Assembly (NCBI RefSeq): GCF_001941945.1
Contig: NZ_CP015583.1
Coordinates: forward strand, 3,800,001-3,864,000
Direction: 5' to 3'
Source of the DNA: Roseomonas gilardii
GTDB taxonomy: Bacteria > Pseudomonadota > Alphaproteobacteria > Acetobacterales > Acetobacteraceae
DNA length: 64,000 nucleotides
Part shown: positions 18,623-28,391 of the stretch, in pieces
How the letters are laid out: every line of letters begins with the position of its first letter
How positions within the stretch are numbered: the stretch's first letter is position 1
Translations under genes and position numbers: made by a program
Notes under the pieces: model-generated
Told to the model about the DNA's origin: nothing
Seen by the model: the letters and a program-made list of their open reading frames with translations, nothing else
Databases searched by the model: none

Positions 18623-19353
18623 ACCCCTCCATGAACGGGCCTCTCGTCGCGCTGGACGGCGTCGGCAAGACCTTCACCCTGCATCTGCGCGGCGGCACCC
18701 GGCTCGGCGTGGTCGACGGCGTGTCCTTCTCGGTCGATCCGGGAGAATGCGTCGTGCTCGGCGGCCCTTCGGGCGCGGGCAAGTCCTCGCTGCTGCGGAT
18801 GATCTACGGCAACTACCGCTGCGACACGGGCCGCATCCTGATCCGCGACGGGGAGGAGATGGTGGATGTCGCCAACGCCGGGCCACGCCGCGTGCTGGCG
18901 CTGCGGCGGACCACCATGGGCTATGTCTCGCAGTTCCTGCGCGTCATCCCCCGTGTCGGCGCGCGCGAGATCGTGGCCGCCGCCGGGCGCGAGGGCGGGC
19001 TCGACGCGGAGACCGCCAGCGCCCGCGCGGCGGAGATGCTGGCGGCGCTGAATCTGCCGGAACGGCTCTGGGACCTGCCGCCCGCCACCTTCTCCGGCGG
19101 CGAGCAGCAGCGCGTGAACATCGCGCGTGGCCTGATCGCCGAGCGGCCGGTACTGCTGCTGGACGAGCCCACCGCCTCGCTGGATGCGCGCAACCGCGCC
19201 GTGGTGGTGGAAATGATCCGCCGGAAATCCGCGGCCGGGGTGGCGATGATCGGCATCTTCCATGACGAGGACGTGCGCGACGCGGTGGCGAGCCGCGTGG
19301 TGGACGTCACGCGCTTCTCCGCCGCTCCCGAATCCCAAGCCGACGCCGCCTGA
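18619..19353 (+). CDS. phnL: C-P lyase-associated ATPase PhnL
   Basis: 244-residue ABC-type ATPase partnering PhnK on the lyase core. Walker A GGPSGAGKSSLLRMIYGNY near residue 46 carries the MIYGNY run characteristic of PhnL. Signature TFSGGEQQRVNIARGL, Walker B VLLLDEPTASLDARN. The segment LRRTTMGYVSQFLRVIPRV also fits PhnL. It starts in the ATGA overlap with phnK, and phnM follows after 11 nt. Confidence 0.96.
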   Translation: MNPSMNGPLVALDGVGKTFTLHLRGGTRLGVVDGVSFSVDPGECVVLGGPSGAGKSSLLRMIYGNYRCDTGRILIRDGEEMVDVANAGPRRVLALRRTTMGYVSQFLRVIPRVGAREIVAAAGREGGLDAETASARAAEMLAALNLPERLWDLPPATFSGGEQQRVNIARGLIAERPVLLLDEPTASLDARNRAVVVEMIRRKSAAGVAMIGIFHDEDVRDAVASRVVDVTRFSAAPESQADAA

Positions 19354-19364
19354 CAGGAACGACG

Positions 19365-20534
19365 ATGCTCGAACCCGTGGACCTGATCGAGAATGCCGAG
19401 ATCGTGCTGCCTGACCGCGTACAGCGTGGCTGGGTGCGCCTGGAGGATGGGCGGATCGACGCCATCGGGGAAGGCGACGCGCCCCGCGCCCTGCGCCCCG
19501 CCAGCGGCGAGGGGCGGCGCGTGGACCTGCGCGGCGCGCTGCTGATCCCGGGCCTGGTGGAGCTGCACACCGACCACCTGGAGGCGCACTACATCCCGCG
19601 CCCCAAGGTGCGCTGGCATCCGCTGGGCGCCGTGCTGGCCTATGACGCGCAGATCGCGGCCTCGGGCATCACCACCGTCTTCGACAGCCTGCGCGCCGGC
19701 TCCGACATCGATGGCGGCGGGCTGGGCGGGGAGCTGTTCGATCTGGCGGAGGCGATCGACGCCGCGCGGCTGGACGACCTGCTGCGCGCCGAGCACCGCA
19801 CGCATCTGCGCTGCGAGATCCCGGCGCCGGACGTGGTGGAGATGGTGGAGAGGTTCTGCGCGCGCTACCCGGTGGACCTGCTTTCGCTGATGGACCACAC
19901 GCCGGGGCAGCGGCAGTTCCGCGACCTGGAAAAGTACTTCATCTATGCCCGCCGTTCCGGCAAGTCCAACGAGGAGCTGAAGGCGCTGACCGCGCTGCGC
20001 ATGGAGACGGGCGCGGAGCGCGCGGCGCAGAACCGGCCGCCCCTGGTTGCGCTGGCGGAGCGCCACGGCATCGCGCTTGCCAGCCATGACGACACCACCC
20101 TGGCCGATGTGGCGCAGTCGGTGGCGGAGCATGTCGGCATCGCCGAATTCCCGACCACGCGCGAGGCGGCGGCGGAAAGCCATGCGCGTGGCATCCGCGT
20201 GATGATGGGCGCGCCGAACCTGATCCGCGGCGGCTCGCATTCCGGCAATGTCGCGGCGGAGGAGCTGGCGCGGCACGGGCTGCTGGACATCCTCTCCTCC
20301 GACTATGTGCCGGGGAGCCTGTTGCTGGCGGCCTTCGACCTGCCGGAACGCGTGCCGGGCATCACCCTGCCCCAGGCCATCGCCACGGTGACCGCCAACC
20401 CCGCCCGGGCCACCGGCCTGGACGACCGGGGCGTGATCGCGCCGGGCCAGCGCGCCGACCTGGTGCATGTCACCCTGGCGGGCGGCGTGCCGGTGGTGCG
20501 GCAGGTCTGGCGCCAAGGAAGGCGGGTCGCCTGA
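19365..20534 (+). CDS. phnM: Ribosyl-triphosphonate diphosphohydrolase PhnM
   Basis: 389-residue amidohydrolase-fold metal enzyme that removes diphosphate from the triphosphoribosyl phosphonate before PhnJ acts. Metal-binding region VELHTDHLEAHYIPRPKVRW near residue 64, then LLSLMDHTPGQRQFRD and GIALASHDDTTLADV. GAPNLIRGGSHSGNVAAEEL and DILSSDYVPGSLL are conserved C-terminal blocks. Normal length. Confidence 0.97.
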   Translation: MLEPVDLIENAEIVLPDRVQRGWVRLEDGRIDAIGEGDAPRALRPASGEGRRVDLRGALLIPGLVELHTDHLEAHYIPRPKVRWHPLGAVLAYDAQIAASGITTVFDSLRAGSDIDGGGLGGELFDLAEAIDAARLDDLLRAEHRTHLRCEIPAPDVVEMVERFCARYPVDLLSLMDHTPGQRQFRDLEKYFIYARRSGKSNEELKALTALRMETGAERAAQNRPPLVALAERHGIALASHDDTTLADVAQSVAEHVGIAEFPTTREAAAESHARGIRVMMGAPNLIRGGSHSGNVAAEELARHGLLDILSSDYVPGSLLLAAFDLPERVPGITLPQAIATVTANPARATGLDDRGVIAPGQRADLVHVTLAGGVPVVRQVWRQGRRVA

Positions 20535-20535
20535 C

Positions 20536-21087
20536 ATGCAAGGGGGATTCGTGCTGGTCGTCGGCCCGAGCGGCGCCGGCAAGGACACGGTGATCGCGGG
20601 CGCCCGCGCGGCGCTGGAGGGAGAGCCGCGCCTGCTCTTCCCCCACCGGGTGGTGACGCGCCCCGCCTCGGAATGGGAGGCGCATGACAGCCTGGACGAA
20701 GCAGGCTTCCGCCAGGCCGAGGCGGAGGGTGCCTTCGCCCTGTCCTGGCGGGCGCACGGGCTCTGCTACGGCATCCCAGCGGAGGCAGCCGCCGCCGCGC
20801 GGGCGGGAAAGCTGGTGCTGTGCAACGTCTCCCGCGCCGTGGTGTCTCAGGCGCGGGAGCGTTTGCCCGCCGTGAGTGTGGTGGAGATCACCGCGCCGCC
20901 GGAGGTGCTGGGGCAGCGCCTCGCCCGCCGCGCCCGGGCGGAGGACGGGGATGTCGCCCTGCGCCTGCGCCGCGCCCCGGTGCTGGACGGGCCGCCGGCC
21001 GAGCTGCGCATCGTCAATGACGGCACACCGGAGGACGCGGTGGCGCAACTCCTGGCGCATCTGCGCGACAGGCTGGCGGTGGGCTGA
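20536..21087 (+). CDS. phnN: Ribose 1,5-bisphosphate kinase PhnN
   Basis: 183-residue P-loop kinase that makes PRPP from ribose 1,5-bisphosphate, closing the ribose salvage of the C-P lyase pathway. P-loop GPSGAGKDTVI at about residues 9-20, then FPHRVVTRPASEWEAHDSL and SWRAHGLCYGIP, both diagnostic of PhnN. It starts one base after phnM. It is the last gene of the operon; phnP (cyclic phosphodiesterase) and a PhnO-type gene are not in the window. Confidence 0.95.
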   Translation: MQGGFVLVVGPSGAGKDTVIAGARAALEGEPRLLFPHRVVTRPASEWEAHDSLDEAGFRQAEAEGAFALSWRAHGLCYGIPAEAAAAARAGKLVLCNVSRAVVSQARERLPAVSVVEITAPPEVLGQRLARRARAEDGDVALRLRRAPVLDGPPAELRIVNDGTPEDAVAQLLAHLRDRLAVG

Positions 21088-21119
21088 TCCGCCCCCCACT
21101 GTTGTTCCGGCGTTTCATT

Positions 21120-21480
21120 CTGTGGCTACCCGCCGGGGGCAAGGCTCCGCCTCGCCCCCGAGACCCCCACTCCGCCGGGGACCGAAGCCAGTCCCCGGAC
21201 CCCGGGCTTGAGTTGGCACCTGTGGTAGCCGTCAGCCTGCGGAACGATCCCTGGGCACAGGTGGATCGGCGGGGCTCCCGAAGAAGAAAATCACCGTGTC
21301 CGCGTTGGTGGCACCCGCAGTCGCCGAAGAGCCATGCTTTCCGGCGCGATCCGGCGTCAGCGAGAGCCAACGAACGTGGTCCAGGGCGCGCAGCGTCCTG
21401 GCGGATAAGGGGGTCCGGGGGAAAAGGCGGAGCCTTGTCCCCCGGGGCCAGAGCGACACCGGCCAGCGGAAGCGGCCAAC
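21120..21480. repeat. Intergenic repeat, subtype B, copy 1
   Basis: About 360 bp between convergent phnN and the asparaginase gene, filling the 397-bp gap. Outer hairpins GGGGCAAGGCTCCGCCTCGCCCC on the left and GGGGGAAAAGGCGGAGCCTTGTCCCCC on the right are in opposite orientation. The interior aligns with the reverse complement of 52320-52650, best in the stretch GGTCCAGGGCGCGCAGCGTC followed by CTGGCGGAT. No believable gene inside. Confidence 0.8.
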
Positions 21481-21484
21481 CGGA

Positions 21485-22489
21485 TCAGGCCAGAGTGGCC
21501 GCCGGGCGCAGGGCGCCGACCTCGATGCCGTTCCAGTTGCGCAGGACCGGGTTGGCGAGCGGGGTAAGGGTGTTGCGGGCCGCCTCTTCGGGGTCGAGGA
21601 GGCGGAGCAGCAGCGCGGCCAGCACCACCTCCGCCGCGCGGCCGGCGCCGTCGTCGCACTTGATGGCGATGCCCAGCCCCTGTTCCGGCAGGGCGGCGCA
21701 GAAGACGCCCTCGGCCCCGACCTTGGTGAAGGCGCGCTCGCCCAGCGCCTGCATGATCACCGTGTCGGCCCGCTTGGTGCCCGCGACCAGGAAGGGGTTC
21801 GCCGCCACCGCCGCGCGCAGCCGGCGCGCCGCCGCCGCGCGGGCCGGGCCGAAGCCGTGGCCGGTGCCGATCCGGGCGAAGCCATGGGCCAGGGCGCGGA
21901 GCGGGATGGCATAGGTCGGGATGGAGCAGCCGTCGGTGCCACGCCGCGCCGCATCCAGCGCCGTGCCGGTCACATCCTCCAGCGCCGCCTTCACCTCCTG
22001 CTGCACCCGGTGGTCGGGGCGGACATAGCCCGCCACATCCACCCCCAGGGCACAGGCAGTGCAGACGAAGCCCGCATGCTTGCCGGAGCAGTTGTTGTGC
22101 AGGGCCGTCGCCTCGGCGCCCGAACGCGCCAGGTCCCGCATTGCCTGGGCGTTGCTGGGCCAGTGGGTGCCGCATTCCAGGCAGCCCGCATCCTGCCCCG
22201 CCTTGCGCAGCATCGCGGCGGCGGTTTCGGCGTGCAGCGGCTCGCCGGAATGGGAGGCGCAGGCGAGCGCCAGTTCCGCCTCGGTCAGGCCGAAGCGGTC
22301 GGCCGCGCCGCTCTCGATTAGCGGCAGGGCCTGGATCACCTTTACCGCCGAGCGCGGGAAAACGGGCCGCTCCACGTCGCCGGCAGAGAGGACGAGCCCG
22401 CCCTCCGCATCCACCACCGCGAAGGCCCCCGCATGGCGCGACTCCACCTCGGGGCCGCGCGTGACTTCCACCAGAACCGGATCTTCCAT
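21485..22489 (-). CDS. Type II (Rhizobium etli-class) L-asparaginase
   Basis: 334-residue member of the asparaginase II family (PF06089 type), unrelated to E. coli AnsA/AnsB. Landmarks are VEVTRGPEVESRHAGAFAVV at the start, PVFPRSAVKVIQALPLIESG, LACASHSGEP, LHNNCSGKHAGFVC and RGTDGCSIPTY. In the R. etli enzyme two cysteines and a lysine in the last two segments bind zinc, and they are retained here. Likely hydrolyses asparagine to aspartate and ammonia. It lies downstream of, and on the same strand as, an Lrp-type regulator, 111 nt away. Confidence 0.88.
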   Translation of the reverse strand: MEDPVLVEVTRGPEVESRHAGAFAVVDAEGGLVLSAGDVERPVFPRSAVKVIQALPLIESGAADRFGLTEAELALACASHSGEPLHAETAAAMLRKAGQDAGCLECGTHWPSNAQAMRDLARSGAEATALHNNCSGKHAGFVCTACALGVDVAGYVRPDHRVQQEVKAALEDVTGTALDAARRGTDGCSIPTYAIPLRALAHGFARIGTGHGFGPARAAAARRLRAAVAANPFLVAGTKRADTVIMQALGERAFTKVGAEGVFCAALPEQGLGIAIKCDDGAGRAAEVVLAALLLRLLDPEEAARNTLTPLANPVLRNWNGIEVGALRPAATLA

Positions 22490-22600
22490 GCCTGTCTCCT
22501 CCCACGGGCGGGGCCGGGAATCCAGGGGAGGCGCCTTCTCCCGCCGGGGGTCTGTCCCGCTTTTCCCGGACCCCTCCCGTCCGGTAGGTGGGGCGCCCTT

Positions 22601-23071
22601 CTACATGTCGACCGGGCGGATCACGGTGCGGATGGTGAAGTTCGACTGGATGCGCGCCACGCCGGGCAGGCGGGACAGCACCTCCTTGTGCAGCCGCTCG
22701 TAATCCGCCGCATCCTCCACCACGATGCGCAGCAGGTAGTCCGAGGCGCCGGTCATCAGATAGCACTCGCGGATCTCGGCATGTTTCCGCGCCGCCTGCT
22801 CGAAGCGGCCGAGGCAGTCGTCGGTCTGCCGTTCCAGCGTGATCTGCACGATCACCACGGTGCCGCGCCCGGTGCGGCGGTCGTCGAGGATGGCGGTATA
22901 GCCCCGGATCACCCCGTTCGCCTCGAGCTGCCGCACCCGTCGCAGGCAGGCGGAAGGGGAAAGCCCGACCGCCTCCGCCAGATCGGCATTGCTGATGCGG
23001 CCCTGCGCACGCAGCAGGCGGATGATGCGCTCGTCGAGGCTGTCCAGGAGCATGGGGGCAGGAAATTTCAC
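22601..23071 (-). CDS. Lrp/AsnC-family regulator
   Basis: 156 residues: N-terminal helix-turn-helix (ISNADLAEAVGLSPSACLRRVRQLEANGVI, residues about 25-55 in all) followed by an AsnC/RAM ligand domain with IRECYLMTGASDYLLRIVV. Divergent from alanine racemase and D-amino-acid dehydrogenase, the layout of DadR-type regulators, so it probably activates alr-dadA in response to alanine or another amino acid. It may also control the downstream asparaginase gene. The divergent 127-bp gap should hold its sites; no clean palindrome stands out. Confidence 0.88.
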   Translation of the reverse strand: MKFPAPMLLDSLDERIIRLLRAQGRISNADLAEAVGLSPSACLRRVRQLEANGVIRGYTAILDDRRTGRGTVVIVQITLERQTDDCLGRFEQAARKHAEIRECYLMTGASDYLLRIVVEDAADYERLHKEVLSRLPGVARIQSNFTIRTVIRPVDM

Positions 23072-23198
23072 GGTGGTGCGGATTCTGCGGAATTCCTAGC
23101 ACCGGATCGCAGGATCTTCGACTCTTCGCATGAACATGCCGGCCTCTCCTGGCCAGAATCTTGCTTTCATTCCCTCCGCTGATTCGGAGACAGGCGGC

Positions 23199-24389
23199 AT
23201 GCACAGCCCTGCCCGGGAAAGGCTCTGGCCGGCGGCCGGCGCGATCCTGACCATCGATCTGGGAGCGATCCGTGCCAACTGGCGCTGGCTGCGCGACCGT
23301 GTGGCGCCCGCCGCCTGCGGCGCGGTGCTGAAGGCCGATGCCTATGGCCTGGGGGCGGCGCTGGTCGGTCCGGCGCTGCTGGCCGAGGGCTGCCGCGACT
23401 TCTTCGTGGCGCATCTGGAGGAGGGCATCGCCTTGCGCCAGGACCTGCGAGGGCAGCCCGGAGCGGAGGAGGCGCGCATCCATGTGATGCACGGCCTCTT
23501 CGACGGCACCGAGCGGGAGGCGCTGGCGCATGGGCTGATTCCGGTCCTGAACAGCCTGGAGCAGGTGGCGGGCTGGGCCGGCCTGTCGCGGGCGGAGGGG
23601 CGGCGCCTGCCGGCCTGGCTGCAGCTTGACACCGGCATGGCCCGCTTCGGCTTCTCCGTCGGGGAGCTGGACCGGCTGCTGGAGGATGGGCGCGACCTGG
23701 CGGCAGTGGAGCCCATCCGGGTGATGAGCCACCTCGCCTGCGCCGACGAGCCGGGGCATCCGGCCAACGCGGCGCAGCTCGGCGCCTTCAACGCGATGCG
23801 CCGGCGCCTGCCGCACCTGCCGACCAGCCTCGCCGCCTCCTCCGGCATCTTTCTCGACCGCGCCTGGCATGGCGACCTCGTGCGCCCTGGCGTGGCGCTG
23901 CACGGCGTGGCGCCGCTGCCGCGCGGGGAGAACCCGCTGCGCCCGGTGCTCCGCCTGGATGCGCGGGTGGTGCAGACCCGCAGCGTCCCGGCGGGCACGG
24001 CGGTGGGCTATGGCCACAGCTTCACCACCCGGACGCCAAGCCGCCTGGCCACGATCGCGGTCGGCTATGCGGACGGCTTCCTGCGCAGCGCCAGCAACCG
24101 TGGCCGGGCGATGTGGAAGGGCATGCCAATGCCGATCCTGGGCCGCGTCTCCATGGACAGCATCGTGCTCGATGCCAGCGCCCTGCCGGAGAATGCGCTG
24201 CGTCCCGGCGACACGGTGGAACTGATCGGGCCGGATCACGATCTGGAGGCGGTGGCCGAGGCCGCCGGCACCATCCCCTACGAGATCCTGACCAGCCTCG
24301 GCCAGCGCTACCACCGCCGCTACGAGACCGGAGCCCCGGGGAGCAGCGGGGAAGTGCTGCAGCCCACAGGGCCGGCGGTCACCGCCTGA
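23199..24389 (+). CDS. alr: Alanine racemase (PLP-dependent)
   Basis: 396 residues. The N-terminal strand [18 protein letters not shown] leads into the PLP-lysine motif [13 protein letters not shown] conserved [26 protein letters not shown] block and [12 protein letters not shown] near the C-terminus fit the family. It interconverts L- and D-alanine. ATG at 23199 is chosen because GGAG lies 9 nt upstream; an ATG at 23130 would add 23 residues. Followed by D-amino-acid dehydrogenase, so it is probably the catabolic (DadX-type) racemase. Confidence 0.92.
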   Translation: MHSPARERLWPAAGAILTIDLGAIRANWRWLRDRVAPAACGAVLKADAYGLGAALVGPALLAEGCRDFFVAHLEEGIALRQDLRGQPGAEEARIHVMHGLFDGTEREALAHGLIPVLNSLEQVAGWAGLSRAEGRRLPAWLQLDTGMARFGFSVGELDRLLEDGRDLAAVEPIRVMSHLACADEPGHPANAAQLGAFNAMRRRLPHLPTSLAASSGIFLDRAWHGDLVRPGVALHGVAPLPRGENPLRPVLRLDARVVQTRSVPAGTAVGYGHSFTTRTPSRLATIAVGYADGFLRSASNRGRAMWKGMPMPILGRVSMDSIVLDASALPENALRPGDTVELIGPDHDLEAVAEAAGTIPYEILTSLGQRYHRRYETGAPGSSGEVLQPTGPAVTA

Positions 24390-24498
24390 CCCTTCCCGCC
24401 TGGCCCCCCCGCGCCAGGCCTCCCGTTCCGGCCGGTTTCCAGCGGCTGTCCATCCCCCATTGCGGCGCCGCCCCGGTGCGCCGCCCCAGGAGCCCCTC

Positions 24499-25797
24499 AT
24501 GAAGGTCCTCATCCTCGGCAGCGGCGTGGTCGGCACCGCCTCGGCCTACTACCTCGCCAGGGCGGGCCACGAAGTCACCGTCATCGACCGCCAGCCGGCG
24601 GCGGGGATGGAGACTTCCTTCGCCAATGCGGGGCAGCTTTCCTATGGCTATTCCTCGCCCTGGGCCGGGCCGGGCATCCCGATCAAGGCGCTGAAATGGC
24701 TGATGATGCGCTACCGCCCCTTCGTGATCTGGCCGCGCCCGGACGCGCGGCTCGGCTGGTGGCTGGCGCAGATGCTGGCCAACTGCAACGAGGAGGCCTA
24801 CCGCCTCAACAAGAGCCGCATGGTCCGCATTGCGGAATATGCCCGCGAATCCCTGACCGCCCTGCGCGCCGAGACGGGCATCACCTATGACGACCGGCAG
24901 CGTGGCACCTTGCAGGTCTTCCGGACGCAGAAGCAGCTCGACCATGTCGGGGACGACACGGGCGTGCTCGACCAGTACGGCATTCCCTACGAGGTCCTGG
25001 ACGCTGTCGGCTGCGTGGACAAGGAGCCCGCGCTCGGCCTGGTGCGCGAGAAGATGGTGGGCGGCCTCTATCTGCCGCAGGACGAGACCGGCGACGTCCA
25101 CCAGTTCACCCAGCGGCTCGCGAAGATCTGCGAGGGCATGGGCGTGGCCTTCCGCTATGGCACCACGGTCCGGACGCTGGATACCGAGGGCAGCCGCGTC
25201 ACCGGCGTCGTGACCGATACCGGCCGGCTGACCGCGGACCGCTATGTCGTGGCGCTCGGCAGCTACTCCGCCGCGCTGCTGCGGCCGCTGGGGATGAACC
25301 TGCCGGTCTATCCGGTGAAGGGCTATTCCATCACCGTGCCGATCACCGATCCGGACGGCGCACCGGTCTCCACCGTGATGGACGAGACCTACAAGGTCGC
25401 CATCACCCGGTTGGGCGAACGCATCCGCGTCGGCGGCACGGCGGAGCTGGCCGGGTTCAGCCTGACGCTGCGCCAGCCGCGCCGCGCCACGCTGGAGCAT
25501 TCGGTGCACGACCTCTTCCCCAGAGGCGGCGACCTGAGCAAGGCCAGCTTCTGGACCGGGTTGCGGCCGATGACGCCGGACGGCACGCCGATCGTGGGTG
25601 CCACGCCCTTCGGCAACCTCTTCACCAACACCGGCCACGGCACGCTGGGCTGGACCATGGCCTGCGGCTCCGGGCGGCTGCTGGCCGATCTCGTCTCCGG
25701 CCACACGCCGGAGATCGACAGCAGCGACCTCAGCCTGGAGCGCTACCGCCACGTGCCGCCGGAGGGGAAGGCGGCGGCCCGGAAGCAGGCGGCCTGA
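24499..25797 (+). CDS. dadA: D-amino acid dehydrogenase DadA
   Basis: 432-residue FAD enzyme that oxidises D-alanine and other D-amino acids to keto acids, feeding electrons to the respiratory chain. N-terminal dinucleotide fold [20 protein letters not shown], then [19 protein letters not shown], a DadA hallmark, and [15 protein letters not shown]. The C-terminus has [21 protein letters not shown] and [17 protein letters not shown]. Start at 24499 is supported by CAGGAG upstream. Follows alr by 109 nt. Confidence 0.95.
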   Translation: MKVLILGSGVVGTASAYYLARAGHEVTVIDRQPAAGMETSFANAGQLSYGYSSPWAGPGIPIKALKWLMMRYRPFVIWPRPDARLGWWLAQMLANCNEEAYRLNKSRMVRIAEYARESLTALRAETGITYDDRQRGTLQVFRTQKQLDHVGDDTGVLDQYGIPYEVLDAVGCVDKEPALGLVREKMVGGLYLPQDETGDVHQFTQRLAKICEGMGVAFRYGTTVRTLDTEGSRVTGVVTDTGRLTADRYVVALGSYSAALLRPLGMNLPVYPVKGYSITVPITDPDGAPVSTVMDETYKVAITRLGERIRVGGTAELAGFSLTLRQPRRATLEHSVHDLFPRGGDLSKASFWTGLRPMTPDGTPIVGATPFGNLFTNTGHGTLGWTMACGSGRLLADLVSGHTPEIDSSDLSLERYRHVPPEGKAAARKQAA

Positions 25798-25966
25798 TCC
25801 GCCCCCCCCTTGCGGCGCGGCCCGGATGGTGGGAGGTCCACAGGCTCTCCCGTGCCGGGAAGGTATGACCTTTTCCCCGGGGATCGCGCCCCGCCGCCCG
25901 CGTAGGGGGGTTAATCCGGGGCGATGCGGTCCCATTTGGGCCCTGACCACTTCGACGGAGGACTAC

Positions 25967-27400
25967 ATGTATCCGGACGTCCAACTCTTCATCAACGGAA
26001 CCTGGCGCGCCGCGACCGGCGGCCGCACGGAGCCGGTGATCAACCCGGCCACCGAGGAGACGATCGGCACCGTGGCCTATGCGTCCCGTGCCGACCTGGA
26101 CGAGGCGCTGGAGGCCGCGGCGAAGGGCTTCCGGACCTGGCGCGCCACCTCGGCCTTCGAGCGCTACAAGCTGATCCGCAAGGCGGCGAACCTGCTGCGC
26201 GAGCGGGCCGACAAGATCGCCCGCATCATGACCCTGGAGCAGGGCAAGCCGCTGGCCGAGGCGAAGATGGAGGTGATGGGCGCCGCCGACACCGCCGACT
26301 GGCTGGCCGAGGAAGGCCGCCGCACCTATGGCCGCGTCGTCCCCGCCCGGGCGGAGGGCGTGTACCAGCTGGTGATCAAGGAGCCGGTCGGCCCCGTTGC
26401 CGCCTTCACGCCCTGGAACTTCCCGATCAACCAGATCGTGCGCAAGCTCTGCTCGGCGCTGGCCACCGGCTGCTCGATCATCGTCAAGGCGCCGGAGGAG
26501 ACCCCGGCCTCCCCGGCCGAGTTGATCCGCGCCTTCGCCGATGCGGGCATTCCGGATGGCGTGGTCGGCCTCGTCTATGGCGTGCCGGCGGAGATCTCGG
26601 AATACCTCATCCCGCACCCGGTGATCCGCAAGATCACCTTCACCGGCTCCACCCCGGTGGGCAAGCAGCTCGCCGCCCTGGCCGGCCAGTACATGAAGCG
26701 CGCGACGATGGAGCTCGGTGGCCATGCCCCGGCCTTCGTCTTCGACGACGCGGATGTAAGCCTCGCGGCCAAGACGCTCGCCACCTCCAAGCTTCGCAAC
26801 GCGGGCCAGGTCTGCGTCTCGCCGACGCGCTTCCTGGTGCAGGAGAAGATCTTCGACCAGTTCGTGGAGCAGTTCTCCGGCCATCTCGCCGCGGCGAAGG
26901 TGGGCAACGGGCTGGAGGAAGGCGTGACCATGGGCCCGCTGGCCAATGAGCGCCGCATCCCCTCCATCGAGGGGCTGATCAACGACGCCAAGCAGAAAGG
27001 CGCCGAGGTCCGCACCGGCGGCAACCGCATCGGCAACAAGGGCTATTTCTTCGAGCCCACGGTGCTGACCGGCGTGACGCGCGAGATGCGGGCGATGAAC
27101 GAGGAGCCCTTCGGCCCGCTGGCGCTGGTGATGCCGTTCCGCGACTTCGACGAGGCGATCGAGGAAGGCAACCGCCTGCCCTTCGGCCTCGCCTCCTACG
27201 CCTTCACCCGCTCCGCCAAGACGGCGCAGGCGCTGGGCGACAAGGTCGAGTCCGGCATGATGACCATCAACCATCTGGGCCTCGCCCTGCCGGAAGTGCC
27301 CTTCGGCGGCATCAAGGACAGCGGCTACGGCTCCGAGGGCGGTACCGAGGCACTGGAATCCTACGTCAACACCAAGTTCGTTTCCCAGGCCGGACTCTGA
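25967..27400 (+). CDS. gabD: NAD(P)-dependent succinate-semialdehyde dehydrogenase-like ALDH
   Basis: 477-residue aldehyde dehydrogenase. Cofactor region [32 protein letters not shown] and [12 protein letters not shown]. Catalytic Glu in [16 protein letters not shown] and nucleophile Cys in [12 protein letters not shown]. The C-terminus [17 protein letters not shown] is typical of SSADH and alpha-ketoglutaric semialdehyde dehydrogenases. Oxidises a semialdehyde to a dicarboxylate; which one cannot be settled by reading. Single gene with an intrinsic terminator, preceded by GGAG. Confidence 0.85.
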   Translation: MYPDVQLFINGTWRAATGGRTEPVINPATEETIGTVAYASRADLDEALEAAAKGFRTWRATSAFERYKLIRKAANLLRERADKIARIMTLEQGKPLAEAKMEVMGAADTADWLAEEGRRTYGRVVPARAEGVYQLVIKEPVGPVAAFTPWNFPINQIVRKLCSALATGCSIIVKAPEETPASPAELIRAFADAGIPDGVVGLVYGVPAEISEYLIPHPVIRKITFTGSTPVGKQLAALAGQYMKRATMELGGHAPAFVFDDADVSLAAKTLATSKLRNAGQVCVSPTRFLVQEKIFDQFVEQFSGHLAAAKVGNGLEEGVTMGPLANERRIPSIEGLINDAKQKGAEVRTGGNRIGNKGYFFEPTVLTGVTREMRAMNEEPFGPLALVMPFRDFDEAIEEGNRLPFGLASYAFTRSAKTAQALGDKVESGMMTINHLGLALPEVPFGGIKDSGYGSEGGTEALESYVNTKFVSQAGL

Positions 27401-27433
27401 GCCCGGACCCTCGGGAGTAGGACCCACGATCAG

Positions 27434-27462
27434 GGGGAAGGGCTTCGGTCCTTCCCCTTTTT
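27434..27462 (+). terminator. Intrinsic terminator of the ALDH gene
   Basis: GGGGAAGG (27434-27441), 8-nt loop, CCTTCCCC (27450-27457), followed by TTTTT (27458-27462). A textbook factor-independent terminator 33 nt past the stop. Confidence 0.88.
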
Positions 27463-27564
27463 CGTGGCTTTCACGCGCCGGCGAAAATGGGCCCAGGGCA
27501 CACAGTGTCCTGACGGATGGGGCTTGGTGGAAGCCGGACCCTTCCCCAAAGGCCAATGCACTGC

Positions 27565-28197
27565 TCAACCTGGCAGGCTGGCCCCGATCAGCGCATGGGC
27601 GGAGCTTTCCAGCGAGCGGGAGGCCGCCTCGTTGCCCAGGGCGGGGGCGACGGCGAAGGCCCCCTCGATCAGCAGTTGCAGGGAATCACCCAGAGTGGCG
27701 GGGGCGCCGGCTTCGGCGCAGAGGCGGCGCAGCGTCTCGCGCATCGCCTGCTTGTGGTGGTCCGCCACCTGCCGTGCCGGATGCCCGGGATCGGGGAATT
27801 CCGCGATGGCGAGGCCCAGCGGGCAGCCCCGGAAGCCTGGCGTCAGCACCGTCGCCGCGGCCATGTTGACGAAGGCCAGGAGCCGTTCGCGCGGGGAGAG
27901 CGAGTCGTCCCCGGTGGCACAGGCCAGCTTCTCCTGCGCCTCGCAGCGTTCCTGCAGGATCGTCTCGATCAGCGCGTCCTTGGAGGGATAGGCGCGGTAG
28001 AGACCCATCTTCGTGGTGCCGGCGACCCGGCAGATCTCGTCCACGCCGGTGGCATGGATGCCCTGGCGATAGAACAGCTCGCGCGCCGCCTCGCGGACAC
28101 GCTGCGCCACGGGGCGCTTGTCCGGCGGTCCCGCATTCCCGGCAGCGTCCCTCTCGGGCTCCCCTTTCGGGGTCTGGCCGGTCCTGGCTTCGCTCAC
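27565..28197 (-). CDS. TetR-family regulator of the divergent RND pump
   Basis: 210 residues. HTH region VAQRVREAARELFYRQGIHATGVDEICRVAGTTKMGLYRAYPSKDALI at about residues 30-78 (listed in part) is of the TetR/AcrR type, followed by a ligand domain containing PGFRGCPLGLAIAEF. GTG at 28197 is chosen because AGGAG lies 6 nt upstream; longer starts read arginine-rich, non-domain sequence. Divergent from the efflux genes, with two matching operator-like sites between them. Predicted repressor of the pump. Confidence 0.85.
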   Translation of the reverse strand: MSEARTGQTPKGEPERDAAGNAGPPDKRPVAQRVREAARELFYRQGIHATGVDEICRVAGTTKMGLYRAYPSKDALIETILQERCEAQEKLACATGDDSLSPRERLLAFVNMAAATVLTPGFRGCPLGLAIAEFPDPGHPARQVADHHKQAMRETLRRLCAEAGAPATLGDSLQLLIEGAFAVAPALGNEAASRSLESSAHALIGASLPG

Positions 28198-28332
28198 GGC
28201 TTTCTCCTTGCCTCCTGCACCTCTGAAGGGGCCGCGCCTGCGAGGGAAGAGAACGACCGAGCCTCGCCGCCGGGCCCCTGGATTGCGCCTCGGGCCGGAC
28301 ACCTACTGGCCTAGCCCCTTGCAATGAGACTG

Positions 28333-28372
28333 ACCGGTACGTATCAATAGGAGGACGAACCGGTCGGTATCA
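28333..28372. promoter_or_regulatory. Tandem operator-like sites upstream of the RND operon
   Basis: ACCGGTACGTATCA (28333-28346) and ACCGGTCGGTATCA (28359-28372) are near-identical direct repeats 26 bp apart, lying 19 nt before the membrane-fusion-protein start. The second contains ACCGGTCGGT, which reads like a TetR-family half-palindrome. Likely bound by the divergent TetR protein. Confidence 0.6.
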
Positions 28373-28391
28373 CCCGACCAGGAGATAGGTC

